Assembly: GCA_017935525.1 (NCBI GenBank)
Contig: JAGBHJ010000185.1
Location: 1-8,864 of the forward strand
Source: Clostridia bacterium
Lineage (GTDB): Bacteria; Bacillota; Clostridia; HGM11327
Length of the DNA: 8,864 bases
Reading direction: 5' to 3'
The position numbers and the translations under genes were made by a program. Under the pieces are notes generated by a model, which was not told where the DNA came from, ran no database searches, and worked only from the letters and a program-made list of their open reading frames with translations. Shown here one piece after another: positions 1 through 5,576 of this stretch. How positions within the stretch are numbered: position 1 is the first letter of the stretch; the number at the start of each line of letters is the position of its first letter.

Positions 1-659
1 CCAAAAATATAGAATATATTGGCGAGGGAGCGTTTTACGACTGTAATTTTTACGGTCTGGTGCTGATGCCTGCCGAGCTGGTGGAGATCGGTGATCATGC
101 GTTCTTTGAGGCAAAGATCGACAAGCTGGTGCTTAACGAAAAGCTCCGCATAATAGGCAACAAGGCGTTTGCGGGCAATGATATTGTGGATATATATATT
201 CCTGCCACCCTGGAGGTATGGGACAATGCTTTTGTGGGCTGTGCCGCCCTTAAGAACATAGTTTTTGAGTACGGTCTTAAGTCCATTGCCACGGGCGCGT
301 TTATCGGTTGTAAATCCATAAGTGAGATAAGACTGCCCGTGACCCTTACTGCTGTTGGTGACTTTGCGTTCAGTAATTGCACAAGCCTTAGCAAATTAAG
401 GCTGCCGTCAGTTTTGACGTCCATTGGTGAATACGCCTTCAGCAATACCGCATTGGAAAGTGTAACGTTGCCCGAGGGCATCAAGAGCATCGGCGAGCAC
501 GCATTTTCCAGCTGTAAGAGCCTTGACGTCATCAATTACGAGGGCACGGTTGATCAGTGGAAAAAGGTGGTCAAGGGCAATAGCTGGGTAAAGGAGGGCA
601 TAGCGGTGGTGTGCAGCGACGGCATTGTGGAAGCCCTTACGGGAAACGTAGTTGAGTGA
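1..659 (+). CDS. BspA-like leucine-rich-repeat protein, 5' truncated
   Basis: This is the C-terminal part of a surface leucine-rich-repeat protein of the BspA / LRR_5 type. The frame is open from the left edge, with the first full codon at base 3, so the true start lies outside; the GTG and ATG codons near 60-68 are internal. About 218 residues are visible and contain eight repeats of roughly 23 residues with the pattern IG..AF..C..L..V.LP..L (for example IGEGAFYDC, IGEYAFSNT, IGEHAFSSC). The last repeat runs into a cap, YEGTVDQW followed by a Trp and a VCSDG segment, which closes many BspA-type repeat domains and recurs at the end of the next gene. Family members are usually exported and act in adhesion or host and matrix binding. 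The export signal is not visible here, so location and partner are inferred. The stop is TGA, and a strong terminator lies 40 bases downstream. Confidence 0.9.
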   Translation, partial: KNIEYIGEGAFYDCNFYGLVLMPAELVEIGDHAFFEAKIDKLVLNEKLRIIGNKAFAGNDIVDIYIPATLEVWDNAFVGCAALKNIVFEYGLKSIATGAFIGCKSISEIRLPVTLTAVGDFAFSNCTSLSKLRLPSVLTSIGEYAFSNTALESVTLPEGIKSIGEHAFSSCKSLDVINYEGTVDQWKKVVKGNSWVKEGIAVVCSDGIVEALTGNVVE

Positions 660-698
660 GAAAATGAATTTAATATGAATCGAAATTGAATCAAAGTC

Positions 699-727
699 AA
701 AAGGAGGATTGTCAAAATCCTCCTTTT
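699..727 (+). terminator. Intrinsic terminator of the first LRR gene
   Basis: A perfect 12-bp inverted repeat, AAAAGGAGGATT (699-710) and AATCCTCCTTTT (716-727), is separated by a 5-base loop. The 3' arm ends in four T residues, and the symmetric A/T flanks mean the reverse strand would form a similar structure, so it may terminate in both directions. The T tract is short for a strong terminator. The next promoter starts inside the hairpin. Confidence 0.8.
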
Positions 728-737
728 ATGATATAAT
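709..737 (+). promoter_or_regulatory. Sigma-A promoter of the LRR lipoprotein gene
   Basis: The -35 box is TTGTCA (709-714, five of six matches) and the -10 box is a perfect TATAAT (732-737), with a 17-base spacer. Transcription would start near 744, giving a leader of about 85 bases before the ATG at 830. The -35 box lies across the loop of the preceding terminator hairpin, and the spacer contains that hairpin's 3' arm and T tract. Confidence 0.8.
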
Positions 738-747
738 ATTACTCATG

Positions 748-806
748 TTGCGCAAAAAACTGCGCAAGCGTAAAAGCAAAGCCGTCGGATGCAATAGTCC
801 GTCGGT
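748..806 (+). promoter_or_regulatory. Structured 5' leader with two hairpins
   Basis: The leader of the LRR lipoprotein mRNA contains two predicted stem-loops. The first is a perfect 7-bp stem, TTGCGCA (748-754) with TGCGCAA (761-767), and a six-base A-rich loop. The second spans 781-806: G781-G784 pairs with C803-T806 (one G-U), then a T-T mismatch, then CGGA (786-789) with TCCG (798-801) around an eight-base loop. Neither has a T tract, so neither looks like a simple terminator. The ribosome binding site at 819-824 lies outside both. The segment GCAAAGCC (776-783) before the second hairpin recalls a conserved stretch of the cyclic-di-GMP-I (GEMM) riboswitch, but the GGCAAACC half and the expected tetraloop receptor are not seen, so a riboswitch call is not supported. 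Confidence 0.4.
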
Positions 807-829
807 TAAATATTATATGAGGTGTTATT

Positions 830-2584
830 ATGAAATACATTAACAAGCTTCTGCTGACAGTAGTCGCAATTATTGTGGCTATGATGCTGGCAACGGGCTG
901 TGGCGCAGAGGGTACGGGTAGCGTGGACAATACCACACCCACACCAACGCCTACTCCCACGGAGCCTGCCCACCAGCATTTATTTGACGAATTTGTTGAG
1001 GATCACCAGCCTGACTGCGTCAATGACGGTTACACAGTATATAAGTGTGAATGCGGCGAGACAAAGAAGGAAGTTTACCAGACTGCCTACGGTCACGATT
1101 ATAACGAGATGACGTGGGAATGCAGAAATTGCGGATATAGACCCGCAGGTGCAGGCATGGTGTTTGAGCTGAATGAAAACGGCACGTACACGGTTGTGGA
1201 TAAGGGCACTTACAGCGGCGATTGCTTTGAGATCCCCGCACAGTGGAACGGCGTTGACGTTACTGCAATAGGTGACGAGGCGTTCAGATATTCCGGCTGG
1301 ATGATGAGCGTTGTTATCCCCGACACAATAAAGACCATCGGCAATTACGCATTTGCAAGTACGTATCTTGAGTCCGTGGTTTTGCCCGAGGGCTTGGTTT
1401 CGTTGGGGGAGAGAGCGTTTGAAAATTGTGATTCCCTTTCTTCCGTAACATTCCCCTCCACGCTGGTTGAGATCGGAAGCTGTGCGTTTGTAAACTGCCC
1501 CCAGTTAAAGACTGTTGAGCTGCCTGAGGGTATTACCACATTGGGCGAGGCAGCGTTTGGCTATTCCGGTATTGAGTCATTCACTCTGCCGAGCAGCATT
1601 ACGGAGTGGGGCTCCGTGGTTTCCGGCTGCAGAGGCCTTACAAGCGTTGTTATGCACAACGGCGTAACAAAGATCGCAAGCAATGCATTTATGGGCTGCG
1701 AGGCACTTACAAGCATCGAGATCCCCGACAGCGTGCAGGAAATAGGCGACAACGCATTTAACGGTTGCACCGCACTTAAGAGCGTAAAGCTCCCTGCAGG
1801 ACTCAAGTCAATAGATTTCTATACGTTCTACGGTACGGGTATTGAAAGCATTGAGCTTCCCGACAGCATGGAGAGCATAGGTGCAAGCGCATTTGCAAAT
1901 TGCCCTGCACTTGCTACCGTTAAAATGGGTGACAATATCAAGAGCATTGGTGCTAACGCTTTTGACAATACTCCCTCTATGCAGTGGAGCACCTACGACA
2001 ACGGATACTACCTTGGCACAACGGCAAACCCCTATAAGTATTTTATTACGACCACCAGCAGAACCGTTACCTCCTGCAAGCTCCATGCTGACACAAGGAT
2101 GGTGGCAAGCGGCGCATTTTCCAGCTACCTTTCATCAAATTACGTTCTTGAAAGTGTTGAGCTGAACGACGGTCTGGAGATCATCGGCATGAGCGCGTTT
2201 GACTACGCACAGTCCCTTATTAACGTGGTGATCCCCGACAGCGTAACATTTATCGGCGAGGGCGCATTTGCAAATTGCGGCGGCTTGGGCATGGTAAAGC
2301 TTCCTGCAGGCATCAAGGAGCTCCCCAAGAGATTGTTTGCAAATTCCGTGCTTGACGAGATCGTTATCCCCGCAGGTGTGGAGAAGATCGGCATCAGCGC
2401 ATTCTACGGCATATACGTGGCAACGGTAACCATCCCCGCATCCGTGACGGAGATCGGCGCAAGCGCATTCTCTGTTTCCGACGTACACTTTGAGGGAACT
2501 GTGGCACAGTGGAACGCCATTACAAAGGCGGAAAACTGGAATTCTTCGGGCTACACCGTAACCTGTGTGGACGGTCAGGCGTAA
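830..2584 (+). CDS. BspA-like leucine-rich-repeat lipoprotein
   Basis: A complete 584-residue predicted surface lipoprotein. Residues 1-24 form a lipoprotein signal peptide: Lys2 and Lys6, a hydrophobic core, and the box LATGC with Cys24 as the lipidated residue (Ala at -3 is less usual than Leu). A Thr-Pro linker follows at about 35-46. Residues 48-103 are a Cys/His-rich module (H48, H50, C63, C73, C75, H89, C98, C101), a type common in extracellular proteins of gut Clostridia and of unknown role. From about 110 a BspA-type repeat domain begins with the typical ELNENGTYTV entry. It has about 17 repeats around IG..AF..C, interrupted by the NGYYLG insert (391-396) also usual in this family, and ends in an EGTVAQW cap. 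The likely role is adhesion or ligand binding outside the membrane, by family analogy; the ligand is unknown. The start is supported by GAGGTG at 819-824, five bases upstream. The gene has its own promoter at 709-737. Confidence 0.92.
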   Translation: MKYINKLLLTVVAIIVAMMLATGCGAEGTGSVDNTTPTPTPTPTEPAHQHLFDEFVEDHQPDCVNDGYTVYKCECGETKKEVYQTAYGHDYNEMTWECRNCGYRPAGAGMVFELNENGTYTVVDKGTYSGDCFEIPAQWNGVDVTAIGDEAFRYSGWMMSVVIPDTIKTIGNYAFASTYLESVVLPEGLVSLGERAFENCDSLSSVTFPSTLVEIGSCAFVNCPQLKTVELPEGITTLGEAAFGYSGIESFTLPSSITEWGSVVSGCRGLTSVVMHNGVTKIASNAFMGCEALTSIEIPDSVQEIGDNAFNGCTALKSVKLPAGLKSIDFYTFYGTGIESIELPDSMESIGASAFANCPALATVKMGDNIKSIGANAFDNTPSMQWSTYDNGYYLGTTANPYKYFITTTSRTVTSCKLHADTRMVASGAFSSYLSSNYVLESVELNDGLEIIGMSAFDYAQSLINVVIPDSVTFIGEGAFANCGGLGMVKLPAGIKELPKRLFANSVLDEIVIPAGVEKIGISAFYGIYVATVTIPASVTEIGASAFSVSDVHFEGTVAQWNAITKAENWNSSGYTVTCVDGQA

Positions 2585-2628
2585 GATAAAGTCGGTTTCT
2601 GCCACACTATTCATCGAAAAATCGTAAC

Positions 2629-2680
2629 TCCGCCTATGAGCTGGGTGTGATCGTCACGCCAAGCTCGTGGGCGGAATTTT
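2629..2680 (+). terminator. Terminator-like hairpin after the LRR lipoprotein gene
   Basis: A long imperfect stem-loop: TCCGCC (2629-2634) pairs with GGCGGA (2670-2675), GAGCT (2638-2642) with AGCTC (2662-2666), and GG.GTGA with TCAC.CC around a three-base loop (2651-2653). Mismatches lie at 2635-2637/2667-2669 and 2643/2661. It is followed by AATTTT. The stem is long and GC-rich but the T tract is only four bases, so termination may be partial. Confidence 0.6.
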
Positions 2681-2706
2681 GCTTTGAGGGGCGTTTTGTG
2701 TGCTGT

Positions 2707-2740
2707 GGGATAAGGGATGGACCAAAGACGGTCTTATCCC
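2707..2740. repeat. 8-bp inverted repeat, possible hairpin
   Basis: GGGATAAG (2707-2714) and its exact complement CTTATCCC (2733-2740) flank 18 bases. Pairing can extend by ACC (2721-2723) with GGT (2730-2732) if a six-base bulge is allowed. No T tract follows and it lies about 50 bases upstream of the next -35 box, so it could be a second terminator element, a protein-binding dyad or chance. Function unknown. Confidence 0.4.
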
Positions 2741-2791
2741 TGCTCCAAATGAGAATTGTTCAATTATTTTGTATAAAAATGCAAGAAAGTA

Positions 2792-2820
2792 TTGACAAAC
2801 TTGCAAATATAGTGTATAAT
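2792..2820 (+). promoter_or_regulatory. Consensus sigma-A promoter of the citrate/malate genes
   Basis: Perfect TTGACA (2792-2797) and perfect TATAAT (2815-2820) are separated by exactly 17 bases in an A/T-rich region. Transcription should start near 2827, about 73 bases before the chosen ATG at 2900. A promoter this close to consensus suggests strong basal transcription, or a promoter held down by a repressor. Confidence 0.88.
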
Positions 2821-2825
2821 ATACA
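2813..2825. promoter_or_regulatory. Palindrome over the -10 box, candidate operator
   Basis: TGTATA (2813-2818) and TATACA (2820-2825) form a 13-bp dyad around A2819, covering the whole -10 box and reaching toward the start of transcription. A repressor bound here would block RNA polymerase. Any TATAAT box is already partly symmetric, so part of this dyad is expected by chance; only the outer bases add evidence. Confidence 0.35.
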
Positions 2826-2889
2826 TTGTAATGATGCAAAAATGAATTTTTCGATATTCTTTCTCGCAAAAACGGTAAAAGAATATGAT

Positions 2890-2894
2890 AGGAG
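2890..2894 (+). promoter_or_regulatory. Ribosome binding site that fixes the start at 2900
   Basis: AGGAG lies five bases before the ATG at 2900. An in-frame ATG at 2885 overlaps this site and has no comparable site upstream of it, so translation most likely begins at 2900 and five extra residues of the longer frame are not made. Confidence 0.8.
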
Positions 2895-2899
2895 ATAAT

Positions 2900-4276
2900 A
2901 TGAAAGTAGAATTGAATGAAAAATCCAATCTTTTGGAGTATGATACGTATAAATTTGAGCTTCAGGACGTAGCGGAGCCGAATCTGTACAGGGAGATATT
3001 CCCCTATAACGAGGTGCCCAAGGTGCCCTTTAACTACCGCAGAGTGCCTATGGAAATGCCCGAGGAGATCAGAATAACTGATACCTCATTCAGAGACGGT
3101 ATGCAGTCCCAGGCGCCCTATTCCGTAAAGCAGATAGAGGACATTTTTGAAATGCTCCACAGACTGGGCGGAGAAAAGGGTATAATCAGCCAGACGGAGT
3201 TCTTTGTATATAGCCGTAAGGACAGAGAGGCTATTGAGCGTTGTATGGCAAAGGGCTACAAATTCCCCGAGATCACAACGTGGATCAGAGCCACAAAGGA
3301 AGACTTTAAGCTTGTAAAGGATATAGGTATAAGGGAAACGGGTATTTTGGTAAGCTGCTCCGACTACCACATTTTCAAAAAGCTTAAGATGACAAGATCC
3401 CAGGCTCTGGAGCACTATATGTCCGTTGTAAAGGACGCTATCAACGCAGGTCTTGTGCCCAGATGCCACTTTGAGGACATTACAAGGGCGGATTTTTATG
3501 GCTTTGTGGTTCCCTTTGCAAATGCGCTGATGGATCTTTCCGCAGAGTCAGGCATTCCCGTAAAGATAAGAGCCTGCGACACCATGGGCTACGGTATTCC
3601 TTATCCGGGCGTTGCATTGCCCAGAAGTGTTCCGGGAATTATATACGGCTTGCAGCATTATTCCGGCGTTGCTCCTGCACAGCTGGAGTGGCACGGACAT
3701 AACGACTTCTACAAGAGCGTTACAAATGCGGCTACGGCATGGATGTACGGTGCATCCGCCGTTAACTGCTCGTTGTTTGGCATTGGCGAAAGAACGGGTA
3801 ACGTTCCGCTGGAGGCAATGGTGTTTGAGTATGCATCCCTTAAGGTTACGCTGGACGGCATGAACACAAAGGTCATAACAGAGATCGCAGATTACTTTAC
3901 AAAGGAAATGGGCTACCAGATCCCCGATATGACTCCCTTTGTGGGCAAGCACTTTAACACCACAAGAGCAGGTATCCATGCGGACGGCTTGCTTAAGGAT
4001 GAGGAGATATACAATATCTTTGACACAAACGTGCTTTTGGACAGACCTGCATTGGTTGCTTGCAGCAGTACGTCGGGTCTTGCAGGTATTGCATATTGGA
4101 TAAACGTTTACTTTGGCCTTAAGGGTGAGGACAGAGTGGACAAAAAGAGTGACCTTGTCATCAACATCAAAAAGTGGATCGACGAGGAGTACGAGGGCGG
4201 CAGACAGACCGTTATCAGTGATGATGAGATGATCGAGCTGATAGAAAAGTTTGCACCCGGTAAATTCAGACATTGA
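2900..4276 (+). CDS. DRE-TIM acyltransferase, probable citrate (Re)-synthase
   Basis: A 458-residue member of the HMGL-like / isopropylmalate-homocitrate synthase family. These enzymes condense acetyl-CoA with a 2-oxo acid using a divalent metal in a TIM barrel. Visible motifs are DTSFRDG (61-67, catalytic Arg65 and metal-binding Asp66), HGHND (265-269, metal-binding His265 and His267), GIGERTGN (294-301) and a later GIHADG (358-363). The roughly 55-residue N-terminal extension before the barrel, with the PYNEVPKV segment, and the wording around the motifs resemble what I recall of the (Re)-citrate synthase group of Clostridium kluyveri, which makes citrate from oxaloacetate and acetyl-CoA in anaerobes. 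I see no LeuA-type C-terminal regulatory domain. It is expected to be cytoplasmic. The malic enzyme gene follows after 55 bases, supporting a role at the oxaloacetate/pyruvate node. Alternatives are isopropylmalate, citramalate or homocitrate synthase. Family assignment is near certain; substrate is inferred. Start chosen from AGGAG at 2890. Confidence 0.8.
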   Translation: MKVELNEKSNLLEYDTYKFELQDVAEPNLYREIFPYNEVPKVPFNYRRVPMEMPEEIRITDTSFRDGMQSQAPYSVKQIEDIFEMLHRLGGEKGIISQTEFFVYSRKDREAIERCMAKGYKFPEITTWIRATKEDFKLVKDIGIRETGILVSCSDYHIFKKLKMTRSQALEHYMSVVKDAINAGLVPRCHFEDITRADFYGFVVPFANALMDLSAESGIPVKIRACDTMGYGIPYPGVALPRSVPGIIYGLQHYSGVAPAQLEWHGHNDFYKSVTNAATAWMYGASAVNCSLFGIGERTGNVPLEAMVFEYASLKVTLDGMNTKVITEIADYFTKEMGYQIPDMTPFVGKHFNTTRAGIHADGLLKDEEIYNIFDTNVLLDRPALVACSSTSGLAGIAYWINVYFGLKGEDRVDKKSDLVINIKKWIDEEYEGGRQTVISDDEMIELIEKFAPGKFRH

Positions 4277-4289
4277 TATAGCAATATGG

Positions 4290-4310
4290 GGGACTGGTTT
4301 CAGTCCCTTT
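4290..4310 (+). terminator. Short intergenic hairpin, possible attenuator
   Basis: A perfect 7-bp stem, GGGACTG (4290-4296) with CAGTCCC (4301-4307) around a GTTT loop, is followed by TTTATATTT. Two further G-T pairs could extend it. The stem is GC-rich but the T run is only three bases before an A. No clear promoter follows before the malic enzyme gene, so partial read-through, giving less malic enzyme than citrate-synthase mRNA, is the simplest reading. Confidence 0.55.
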
Positions 4311-4331
4311 ATATTTAGATAAGAGGGCAAA

Positions 4332-5504
4332 ATGGATATTAAAGAAGAATCGTTAAAAAAGCATTACCAATGGAACGGTAAGATAGAGGTGGTGTCCCGT
4401 TGCAGTATAGAAACAAGGGAGGACCTTTCTCTGGCGTATACTCCCGGTGTGGCACAGCCCTGCATTGAGATAAACAAGGATATCAACAAATCATACGAGC
4501 TGACAAGGCGCAACAACCTTGTGGCGGTGGTGACGGACGGCACTGCGGTGCTGGGCTTGGGTGACATTGGTCCCGAGGCAGGTATGCCCGTAATGGAGGG
4601 CAAGGCGGCATTGTTTAAGGAGTTTGCCGACGTGGACGCATTCCCCATCTGCATAAGGTCCAAGGACGTGGATGAGATAGTCCGCACGGTGTACCTTATC
4701 AGCGGCAGCTTTGGCGGAATAAATCTGGAGGATATAAGCGCCCCCAGATGCTTTGAGATAGAGCGCCGTCTTAAGGAGATATGCGATATCCCCGTATTCC
4801 ACGACGACCAGCACGGCACAGCGATAGTGGTTGCGGCGGCGCTGATAAACGCCCTTAAGGTGGTAAAAAAGGATATTGCCAACGTCAAGGTAGTTATAAA
4901 CGGTGCAGGCTCTGCGGGATGTGCCATCGGCAAGCATCTGTTGAATATGGGTGTGGAGCACCTTGTGATGGTGGACAGATTTGGCATTATCGCAAGGGAT
5001 ATGGAAGGCTTGAACCCTGCGCATCAGGAGATGGCAATGAGCACCAACTGCGAGCTTTTGCACGGCGAGCTTAAGGATGCCATGAAGGGCGCCGACGTAT
5101 TTATAGGCGTTTCCGCCCCGGGCATCGTCAGTCAGGAGATGGTTGCATCCATGGCAGAGGATGCAATAGTATTCCCCATGGCAAACCCCACCCCCGAAAT
5201 TATGCCCGACCTGGCAAAGAAGGCAGGCGCAAGGATAGTTGGCACAGGCAGGAGCGACTTCCCCAATCAGATTAACAACGTGCTTGCATTCCCGGGAATA
5301 TTCCGTGGAGCGCTGGATTGCAGGGCAAGCTGTATAAACGAGGAGATGAAGGTGGCAACGTCATACGCATTGGCGGCGCTGATACCTGACGACGAGCTGA
5401 ATGAGGAAAACATAATAGCATCCGCCCTGGATAAGTCAGTTGCAAGGGCAGTAGCAGAGGCTGTTGTGGAAGCGGCGCACAAAACGGGCGTTGCAAGGAT
5501 CTGA
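4332..5504 (+). CDS. Malic enzyme, NAD(P)-dependent
   Basis: A 390-residue short bacterial malic enzyme, which oxidatively decarboxylates malate to pyruvate, CO2 and NAD(P)H in the cytoplasm. The N-terminal malic domain shows YTPGVAQP (36-43) with catalytic Tyr36, the TDGTAVLGLGDIGP block from 68, catalytic Lys91 in MEGKAALFK, and metal ligands Glu133, Asp134 and Asp159 (in HDDQHGTA, 157-164). The NAD-binding domain shows GAGSAG (191-196), NPTPEI (285-290) and GRSDFPNQINN (306-316). Length is normal for the malic-enzyme-only form, without the phosphotransacetylase-like tail of long MaeB. The sequence does not settle NAD versus NADP. Start ATG is preceded by AGAGGG at 4322-4327 with short spacing. 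It lies just downstream of the citrate-synthase-like gene and is probably co-transcribed with it. In anaerobes the enzyme may also supply reducing power or run toward malate. Confidence 0.93.
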   Translation: MDIKEESLKKHYQWNGKIEVVSRCSIETREDLSLAYTPGVAQPCIEINKDINKSYELTRRNNLVAVVTDGTAVLGLGDIGPEAGMPVMEGKAALFKEFADVDAFPICIRSKDVDEIVRTVYLISGSFGGINLEDISAPRCFEIERRLKEICDIPVFHDDQHGTAIVVAAALINALKVVKKDIANVKVVINGAGSAGCAIGKHLLNMGVEHLVMVDRFGIIARDMEGLNPAHQEMAMSTNCELLHGELKDAMKGADVFIGVSAPGIVSQEMVASMAEDAIVFPMANPTPEIMPDLAKKAGARIVGTGRSDFPNQINNVLAFPGIFRGALDCRASCINEEMKVATSYALAALIPDDELNEENIIASALDKSVARAVAEAVVEAAHKTGVARI

Positions 5505-5532
5505 CCAAAACAAGTACAGACAATAATACATC

Positions 5533-5575
5533 ATCCGTCATACAATGGAGTAAAAACAAAAAAGGAATGACGGAT
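5533..5575. promoter_or_regulatory. 9-bp dyad flanking the transporter ribosome binding site
   Basis: ATCCGTCAT (5533-5541) and its exact complement ATGACGGAT (5567-5575) flank 25 bases. The second copy ends one base before the transporter ATG at 5577, and the loop contains the AAGGA ribosome binding site (5562-5566). As RNA, the stem would occupy the bases between that site and the start codon and could lower translation. As DNA it could be a repressor site. No T tract follows, so it is not a terminator. Confidence 0.5.
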
Positions 5576-5576
5576 A

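Larger units (their letters stand above)
2585..2899. other. 315-base intergenic region without a gene
   Basis: This stretch holds a terminator-like hairpin (2629-2680), an isolated 8-bp inverted repeat (2707-2740), and a consensus promoter with an overlapping palindrome (2792-2825), then a leader of about 70 bases. An 83-codon frame at 2647-2898 runs through it, but it starts inside the hairpin, has no ribosome binding site and resembles no protein I know, so I do not call it a gene. Base composition becomes clearly A/T-rich from about 2750, as expected around a promoter. Confidence 0.7.

Noticed and set aside
748..806. Cyclic-di-GMP-I riboswitch
   Set aside because: Only the GCAAAGCC string and one following hairpin resemble the class; the GGCAAACC part, GNRA-capped stem and closing helix are not found. 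Kept only as an unclassified structured leader.
930..966. Simple repeat encoding Pro-Thr that might phase-vary
   Set aside because: The DNA units differ in sequence, so there is no exact tandem repeat likely to slip; it encodes an ordinary Pro-Thr linker.
2135..2614. 159-codon - strand frame opposite the LRR lipoprotein gene
   Set aside because: Its apparent repeats mirror the periodic LRR codons on the + strand; no independent start signals were found.
2647..2898. 83-codon + strand open frame in the intergenic region
   Set aside because: It begins inside a terminator-like hairpin, has no ribosome binding site, runs through a consensus promoter and has a composition unlike the neighbouring proteins.
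4281..4315. Separate promoter for the malic enzyme gene using TATATT at 4310-4315
   Set aside because: No acceptable -35 box exists at the required distance; the bases there are G-rich and part of the hairpin.
3548..4330. 260-codon open frame on the - strand opposite the citrate-synthase-like gene
   Set aside because: It is an antisense shadow of a clearly conserved gene; its translation is Cys/His/Val-rich with no recognisable domain.
4364..5063. Two long - strand frames opposite the malic enzyme gene
   Set aside because: Both overlap highly conserved malic enzyme codons and have no recognisable domains or ribosome binding sites.
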